Source: Castellaniella denitrificans (GTDB taxonomy: Bacteria > Pseudomonadota > Gammaproteobacteria > Burkholderiales > Burkholderiaceae_B). From it: a stretch of DNA of 64,000 nucleotides. Numbering within the stretch: the first letter of the stretch is position 1; each line of letters begins with the position of its first letter. The position numbers and the translations under genes were made by a program. Below, in pieces: positions 59,772-64,000 of the stretch. The notes beneath the pieces are model-generated. The model made no database searches, was not told where the DNA came from, and was given only the letters and a program-made list of their open reading frames with translations. The stretch lies in contig NZ_JAPWHE010000002.1 in the NCBI RefSeq assembly GCF_027214045.1, forward strand, positions 62,001 through 126,000, read 5' to 3'.

Positions 59772-60473
59772 ATGTCCGACTTCCGCCATACCCTCCCCGA
59801 CACCGGCGCCTATGCCGCTCCGGCCGCCGCCCGCAACCGCGTCCTGCGCAATACCTACTGGCTGCTCGCGCTGTCGCTGATCCCCACGGTCCTGGGGGCC
59901 GCCGTCGGTCTGACCTTCGGCATGAACCAGGTCATGGCCACCAGCCCCGGCATCAGCACACTGGTGTTCCTGGTGGGCGCCATCGGTCTGATGTTCATGA
60001 TCGAGCGCAACAAGAACTCCTCGCTGGGCGTCGCCCTGCTGCTGGGCTTCACTTTCTTCATGGGCCTGATGCTGTCGCGACTGCTGGGCCACGTCCTGGG
60101 CATGGGCAACGGCGCCCAGCTCATCATGCTGGCTTTCGGCGGTACGGCGGCGGTCTTCGGCGTCATGGCCGCAGTCGCCACGACCACCAAACGCGACTTC
60201 ACCCACCTGCAGAAATTCCTGTTCGTGGGCGTGGTGCTGCTGATCGTGGCGTCGCTGGCCAACATGTTCTTCCAGATCCCGGCCCTGATGCTGACGCTGT
60301 CGGTGCTGGCCATCGGCATCTTCTCGGCCTTCCTGCTGGTCGACCTGCAGCGCATCGTCCAGGGCGGCGAAACCAACTACGTCTCCGCCACGCTGGCCGT
60401 CTACCTGGACCTGTACAACATCTTCGCCAACCTGCTGATGCTGCTGGGCATCTTCGGCGGCAACCGCGACTAG
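59772..60473 (+). CDS. Bax inhibitor-1 (YccA/YbhL-like) family membrane protein
   Basis: A 233-residue inner-membrane protein with seven predicted helices. The ATG at 59772 follows ACAGGAAAC. Family marks are RNTYWLLALSLIPTVLGAAVGLTFG near the N-terminus, LLGFTFFMGLMLSRLLGHVLGMGNGAQLIMLAFGGTAAVFG in the middle and the ending ATLAVYLDLYNIFANLLMLLGIFGGNRD. Relatives (YccA) modulate the FtsH protease or act as calcium-leak channels. It is monocistronic, with a terminator at 60499-60523. Confidence 0.92.
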   Translation: MSDFRHTLPDTGAYAAPAAARNRVLRNTYWLLALSLIPTVLGAAVGLTFGMNQVMATSPGISTLVFLVGAIGLMFMIERNKNSSLGVALLLGFTFFMGLMLSRLLGHVLGMGNGAQLIMLAFGGTAAVFGVMAAVATTTKRDFTHLQKFLFVGVVLLIVASLANMFFQIPALMLTLSVLAIGIFSAFLLVDLQRIVQGGETNYVSATLAVYLDLYNIFANLLMLLGIFGGNRD

Positions 60474-60498
60474 CCTTTCCAGGCGATCGAACATCAAG

Positions 60499-60523
60499 GC
60501 GGGCCGAAAGGCCCGCTTTTTTT
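60499..60523 (+). terminator. Intrinsic terminator of the Bax-inhibitor-1 family gene
   Basis: A 7-bp stem GCGGGCC/GGCCCGC (60499-60505 with 60510-60516), tetraloop GAAA, then seven T. It lies between convergent genes; the T run serves the plus strand. Confidence 0.92.
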
Positions 60524-60536
60524 ACACTGGCTGGCG

Positions 60537-61421
60537 TCAGCCCAGTCCTCCGGAACGCATCTTCCTCACCCCCTCGGCCGCCACCAGGCCCACCGCGATC
60601 CAGATCGGCACGTAGGTCAGCCACTGGGCCGGGGCCACGGGTTCCCCCATGAGCAGGAACGCCACCCAGAACAGCAGCATGGGCTCCACGTAGCTCAGCA
60701 ACCCGAACAGGGACAGGGGCAGCATGCGGCTGGCCGCCAGATACATCGACAGCGACACCGCGCTCAGCAGCCCCAGCAGGGGCACCTGCAGGATCAGGCG
60801 CGGGTGGGCGGCGAACAGACGCACGGCCTCGCCGGCCTGGGCCTGGAGGACAATGACGGCAGCCGGCAGCAGGAAGAACATGTCGAACCACAGGCTGGTC
60901 AGCGCGTCGATCCGCAGCCGCCGGCGCAGCATGAAATATGGCGGATAACCCAGCGCCACCAGCAGCGTGGTCCAGGACACCGTCCCCAGCCGCCACCACT
61001 CGTGCCCGACGCCCAATGCGGCGAAAGCCACCGCCCAGGCCTGCCAGGCACTGAGCCGTTCACGATAGAACAGCCGCCCGACCAGCACCATCACCAATGG
61101 CAGCAGGAAATAGCCCATGGACACATTCAGCGCATGGCCATGCAGCGGCGCCCACACGAACAGCCACAGCTGGACCCCCAGCAGGAGCGAGCACACGACC
61201 ATGGCCGCGAGAAAGCGGCCCCGGGATAAATCCCGCGCGACCTGGCGCACCGCCCCCCAGCCGCGCGCGCGCTGCACCACCAGCGCCAGCATCGGCAACC
61301 CCATCAGAATCCGCCAGGCGAACACGATATCGCCATCGAAGGGCCGCATCAGCGTCGCGTAGTAGTACAGGGTGGCGAACAGCGCCGAGGACGCCACCGA
61401 CAGGAGGATGCCTTTTTTCAT
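60537..61421 (-). CDS. EamA-family permease, RarD-like
   Basis: A 294-residue inner-membrane protein with about ten helices (drug/metabolite transporter superfamily). MKKGILLSVASSALFATLYYYATLMRPFDGDIVFAWRILMGLPML matches the RarD opening (G---------FG--P-Y-------E----R---S). The middle NVSMGYFLLPLVMVLVGRLFYRERLSAWQAWAVAFAALGV has the RarD motif (S-GYFI-PL----G---F-ER). The substrate is unknown. It lies 23 bp after recO on the same strand. Confidence 0.87.
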   Translation of the reverse strand: MKKGILLSVASSALFATLYYYATLMRPFDGDIVFAWRILMGLPMLALVVQRARGWGAVRQVARDLSRGRFLAAMVVCSLLLGVQLWLFVWAPLHGHALNVSMGYFLLPLVMVLVGRLFYRERLSAWQAWAVAFAALGVGHEWWRLGTVSWTTLLVALGYPPYFMLRRRLRIDALTSLWFDMFFLLPAAVIVLQAQAGEAVRLFAAHPRLILQVPLLGLLSAVSLSMYLAASRMLPLSLFGLLSYVEPMLLFWVAFLLMGEPVAPAQWLTYVPIWIAVGLVAAEGVRKMRSGGLG

Positions 61422-61444
61422 CGTTTTCGTCGGTTCGCGAGCGC

Positions 61445-62035
61445 TCAGTAGCGCTGCAGCTCCATCAGCACCTGGCGCGTGCGCAGCGGCGCGTCCAGCA
61501 CTTCGTCCAGGCGCTCCCGCAGCGCCTGGCGCAGCGACGGTCCGGCGCCCGCCTGCTCGAAGTCCGGCATCGGGGCGTCCAGCCCGTAGCCGGCCTGCTC
61601 CAGCAACAGCCATTCGAAACGACGCAGCACGGCGGCATGAGGGCGTTCCCGCGACCCCGCCAGCACATCCAGAGCGGCCTCGTACGCATCGAACACGCCC
61701 GGATGCGGATCCTCGCGCGCCAGCAGGCGCAGGATCAGCTCGTTCATGTACCAGCCCGACATCATCGCCCGGCCGTCCAGCAGTCGCACCGGACCGGACT
61801 CGGCGCGCGTCAGCGTGCGGACCTCGGTCGAGCCGGTCCATGACAGCCACAGCGGCTGGAAGCCGACCAGCACCGGACGCAATGCGGAATACGGACGTTT
61901 GGCGCCCTTGGCCACCAGTGCGACGCAACCGTGGTCGCGGGTGAAGGCCTGTACGATCAGGGAAGTTTCACGCCAGGGGCTGGCGTGCAGCACGTAGCCG
62001 CGCGCATCCAGGATGCGCTGGCCGCGTCTACTCAT
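61445..62035 (-). CDS. recO: DNA repair protein RecO (short form)
   Basis: A 196-residue recombination mediator that helps RecA load on gaps. The N-terminal OB-fold is clear: ILDARGYVLHASPWRETSLIVQAFTRDHGCVALVAKGAKRPYSALRPVLVGFQPLWLSWTG. The helical part follows (MSGWYMNELILRLLAREDPHPGVFDAYEAAL). The protein is about 45 residues shorter than Escherichia coli RecO (242): the segment between EWLLLEQAGYGLDAPMPDF and the C-terminal LRTRQVLMELQRY is shrunken. The frame is intact at both ends. It overlaps era by 8 bp, the conserved rnc-era-recO order. Confidence 0.92.
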   Translation of the reverse strand: MSRRGQRILDARGYVLHASPWRETSLIVQAFTRDHGCVALVAKGAKRPYSALRPVLVGFQPLWLSWTGSTEVRTLTRAESGPVRLLDGRAMMSGWYMNELILRLLAREDPHPGVFDAYEAALDVLAGSRERPHAAVLRRFEWLLLEQAGYGLDAPMPDFEQAGAGPSLRQALRERLDEVLDAPLRTRQVLMELQRY

Positions 62036-62921
62036 AGCCCAGTTCCCGCAGGGCCGCCTCTCGATCCGACCAGCCCTTGCGGACCTTGATATAGACGTCC
62101 AGGAAGACCGGCTTTTCGAGCAGTTTGACGATGTCCTGGCGGGCCTCGGTGGCGATGCGCTTCATGTGCTGTCCACCCGCTCCCAGCAGGATGGGCCGAT
62201 GGCTGTCACGCTCGATCACGATGCAGGCCGCGATGCGCGCGCCTTCCGCGTTTTCTTCCCATTGCTCGATCACCACGGTGCAACCATAGGGCAGCTCGTC
62301 GCCGACCAGGCGGAAGATCTTTTCCCGGATCAGTTCGGCCGCCAGGAAACGCAATGGCCGGTCCGTCAGCGTGTCGGCTTCGAACAGATGTTCGCCTTCC
62401 GGCAGATGGCGGGCGATCTCCTGGACCAGGATGTCGAGCTGCACGTCGCGCAGCGCGCTGACCGGCACCACGGCCGCGTAGGGAAATTGTTCCATCAGGC
62501 GGGACACGTAAGCGAACAGTGCGTTCTTGTCCTTGACCGCGTCGACCTTGTTCACCGCCAGGATGACCGGGCGGTTCTTGGGCAGCAGCGGCACCACGCC
62601 CGCATCGCCCGCCGACCACTTTCCTGCCTCGACCACGTGGATCACGACATCGACTTCGGCCAGGGCCTGGGTGACCACCCGGTTCATCATGCGGTTCATG
62701 GCGCCGCCATGCCGCGTCTGGAAACCCGGCGTGTCGACGAAGACGAACTGGTCCCGATCGCGCGTCAGCACGCCGTGGATGCGGTGGCGGGTGGTCTGGG
62801 CCTTGCGCGAGACGATGGACAGTTTCGCCCCGACCAGGGCATTGCCCAAGGTGGACTTGCCCACGTTGGGACGGCCCACGATGGCGACGAAACCGCAACG
62901 GCTGGGGCTGGTAGCGTTCAT
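62028..62921 (-). CDS. era: GTPase Era
   Basis: A 297-residue essential GTPase that helps 30S ribosome assembly. G motifs: GRPNVGKST (G1), TTRHRIHG (G2), DTPGF (G3), NKVD (G4) and SALRD (G5). The C-terminal KH domain has [40 protein letters not shown] (GxxG loop). The ATG at 62921 overlaps the rnc stop by 4 bp. Length is normal (about 300). Confidence 0.98.
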   Translation of the reverse strand: MNATSPSRCGFVAIVGRPNVGKSTLGNALVGAKLSIVSRKAQTTRHRIHGVLTRDRDQFVFVDTPGFQTRHGGAMNRMMNRVVTQALAEVDVVIHVVEAGKWSAGDAGVVPLLPKNRPVILAVNKVDAVKDKNALFAYVSRLMEQFPYAAVVPVSALRDVQLDILVQEIARHLPEGEHLFEADTLTDRPLRFLAAELIREKIFRLVGDELPYGCTVVIEQWEENAEGARIAACIVIERDSHRPILLGAGGQHMKRIATEARQDIVKLLEKPVFLDVYIKVRKGWSDREAALRELGYE

Positions 62922-63697
62922 TTCTTGTCCTGTTCCTTCTGGCTCTTGGGCGTGTCCTGCGCCACGGCCACGGGCAGGGACAACTGGGCCGGCTTGCGGC
63001 GGCGCGACGCCCGGCGCGCGGGCCCCAGGGCTTCGATGGCGACGATCGCCTGGCCGGCGGCGGCCTGTTCGGCCGCACGGCGGCTGCTGCCCGAAGCCTG
63101 CACCCGGATGCCGAGCGGGGCGATCTCGCACACCACGTCGAACATCTGGTCATGTGCTGCCCCCCGGGTGGCGACGACCTCGTAATGCGGCAAGGGATGG
63201 CCGCGACCCTGGACGAGTTCCTGCAGCAGGGTCTTTGGATCCTTGCCGAATGTGCGCAGATCGATGTGCGCCAGGATCGGGCGGTACAAGCGTTCGATGA
63301 CGCGGCTGATTTCCGGATAGCCGCCATCCAGGTAGACGGCGCCGAAGAGGGCCTCCAGCGCGTCGGCCAGGATCGAGGGTCGGCGAAAGCCGCCGCTTTT
63401 CAGTTCGCCCTCGCCCAGACGCAGGTGGGCCGACAAGGAAAGGTTCTGGGCGATGTCGGCCAGCGCGGACTGCTTGACCAGGTTCGAACGCACCCGCGAC
63501 AGGTCGCCCTCGTCCATTTCGGCGTGCTCGGCGAACAGCAGCGTGGAGACGACGAAATTCAGCACGGAATCCCCCAGAAACTCCAGGCGCTCGTTGTGCG
63601 GCATGCCATGGCTGCGGTGGGTCAGGGCCCGCTCCAGCAGGGCCGCGTCCCGAAAGCGATAGTCCAGGGCGGACTGCAGGGAGTCCAGGGAAGCCAT
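62918..63697 (-). CDS. rnc: Ribonuclease III
   Basis: A 259-residue double-strand-specific endoribonuclease. The catalytic signature [17 protein letters not shown] (about residue 36) and the second acidic motif [18 protein letters not shown] (about residue 112) are present. The dsRNA-binding domain follows ([40 protein letters not shown]... [15 protein letters not shown]). A basic C-terminal tail of about 35 residues ([14 protein letters not shown]...QKEQDKK) is longer than in Escherichia coli (226 residues). The ATG overlaps the lepB stop (TAATG). Confidence 0.97.
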   Translation of the reverse strand: MASLDSLQSALDYRFRDAALLERALTHRSHGMPHNERLEFLGDSVLNFVVSTLLFAEHAEMDEGDLSRVRSNLVKQSALADIAQNLSLSAHLRLGEGELKSGGFRRPSILADALEALFGAVYLDGGYPEISRVIERLYRPILAHIDLRTFGKDPKTLLQELVQGRGHPLPHYEVVATRGAAHDQMFDVVCEIAPLGIRVQASGSSRRAAEQAAAGQAIVAIEALGPARRASRRRKPAQLSLPVAVAQDTPKSQKEQDKK

Positions 63698-64000
63698 TAC
63701 TCGAATCCACCGATCCGGCTCGGCGAGCCGAAGTTCATCCAGATGAAGAAAGCGCGGCCGACGATGTTGCGGTCGGGCACGAAGCCCCAGTAGCGGCTGT
63801 CCAGGCTGTTGTCGCGGTTGTCGCCCATCATGAAGTAATGGCCGGCCGGCACCGTGCAGCGCACCCCGTCGGGCAGATAGGTGCACGCCTGGAAATCCGG
63901 AAAGCGCGTGATCGGCATCAGATCCTGAGGCGCCTGGGTGTTCAACAGGATGCGGTGCGACACGTCGCCCAGCTGTTCGCGGTATTGCCCCACGTAGACC
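63697..64000 (-). CDS. lepB: Signal peptidase I (C-terminal part, start off the window)
   Basis: The visible about 100 C-terminal residues of the membrane-bound leader peptidase. The conserved box [32 protein letters not shown] (boxes D and E of the SPase I family) is near the end. The insert [29 protein letters not shown] has the proteobacterial cysteine pair. The frame runs off the right edge, so the catalytic Ser and Lys are not seen. Its position upstream of rnc-era-recO is the conserved lepB-rnc-era order. Confidence 0.96.
   Translation of the reverse strand, partial: VYVGQYREQLGDVSHRILLNTQAPQDLMPITRFPDFQACTYLPDGVRCTVPAGHYFMMGDNRDNSLDSRYWGFVPDRNIVGRAFFIWMNFGSPSRIGGFE

Overview
This is a GC-rich (roughly two thirds G+C), densely coded chromosomal segment from a beta-proteobacterium. 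The gene neighbourhoods (fkpB-ispH-radC, leuS-lptE-holA-proA, pyrG-kdsA-eno-ftsB, lepB-rnc-era-recO), the many LIV-type (branched-chain amino acid family) ABC transporter parts and the codon usage fit order Burkholderiales, most likely family Alcaligenaceae (Bordetella/Achromobacter/Castellaniella-like). This placement is inference from gene content; no rRNA gene is present. I see no tRNA, CRISPR array, transposase, integrase or phage gene, and no clear pseudogene. The segment reads as core genome plus ordinary metabolic and transport genes.

Layout. 1-6.0 kb (minus): a substrate-binding protein running off the left edge, a HIT hydrolase, a DUF945 protein, a 3-hydroxyisobutyrate-dehydrogenase-family reductase, ispH and fkpB. 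6.0-17 kb: radC, then a block (rpmE2, PMT-like glycosyltransferase, MATE pump, proX-proW-proV osmoprotectant transporter, cfa, Bcr/CflA pump), then rpmB-rpmG. 17-28 kb (plus): leuS-lptE-holA, proA, hemJ-like, an rlmL-like methyltransferase with a long disordered tail, an unrecognised 62-residue gene with its own promoter, an intergenic repeat, an RDD membrane protein, hslO and an orphan TadE-like gene. 28-32.3 kb (minus): pyrG, kdsA, eno, ftsB.

32-45 kb is central metabolism: a dienelactone hydrolase family protein, Xaa-Pro aminopeptidase, the scoA-scoB CoA-transferase pair, a hotdog thioesterase, ETF-ubiquinone oxidoreductase, a MarC-family protein, acetyl-CoA synthetase, an UMF1-type MFS transporter and propionyl-CoA synthetase. 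Together these point to use of short acyl groups, ketone bodies and fatty or amino acids. 45-46.7 kb holds an NlpC/P60 lipoprotein with a lysine-rich tail, and a cysteine-rich DUF2325 gene behind a near-consensus Fur box. 46.9-55.3 kb is a complete LIV-type ABC transporter, a CysB-family regulator, and an operon of an orphan LIV-type binding protein with mmsA. A divergent LysR regulator follows.

55.4-64 kb: lptF, divergent pepA-holC, a Bax-inhibitor-1 family membrane protein, a RarD-like permease and the lepB-rnc-era-recO cluster, with lepB running off the right edge.

I did not find a convincing undescribed multi-gene system. The observations most worth a second look are the small gene with an operator-like promoter at 25 kb, the Fur-box/DUF2325 pair, the histone-H1-like tail on the NlpC/P60 lipoprotein, the two binding proteins flanking one LIV permease set, and the unusually short RecO.
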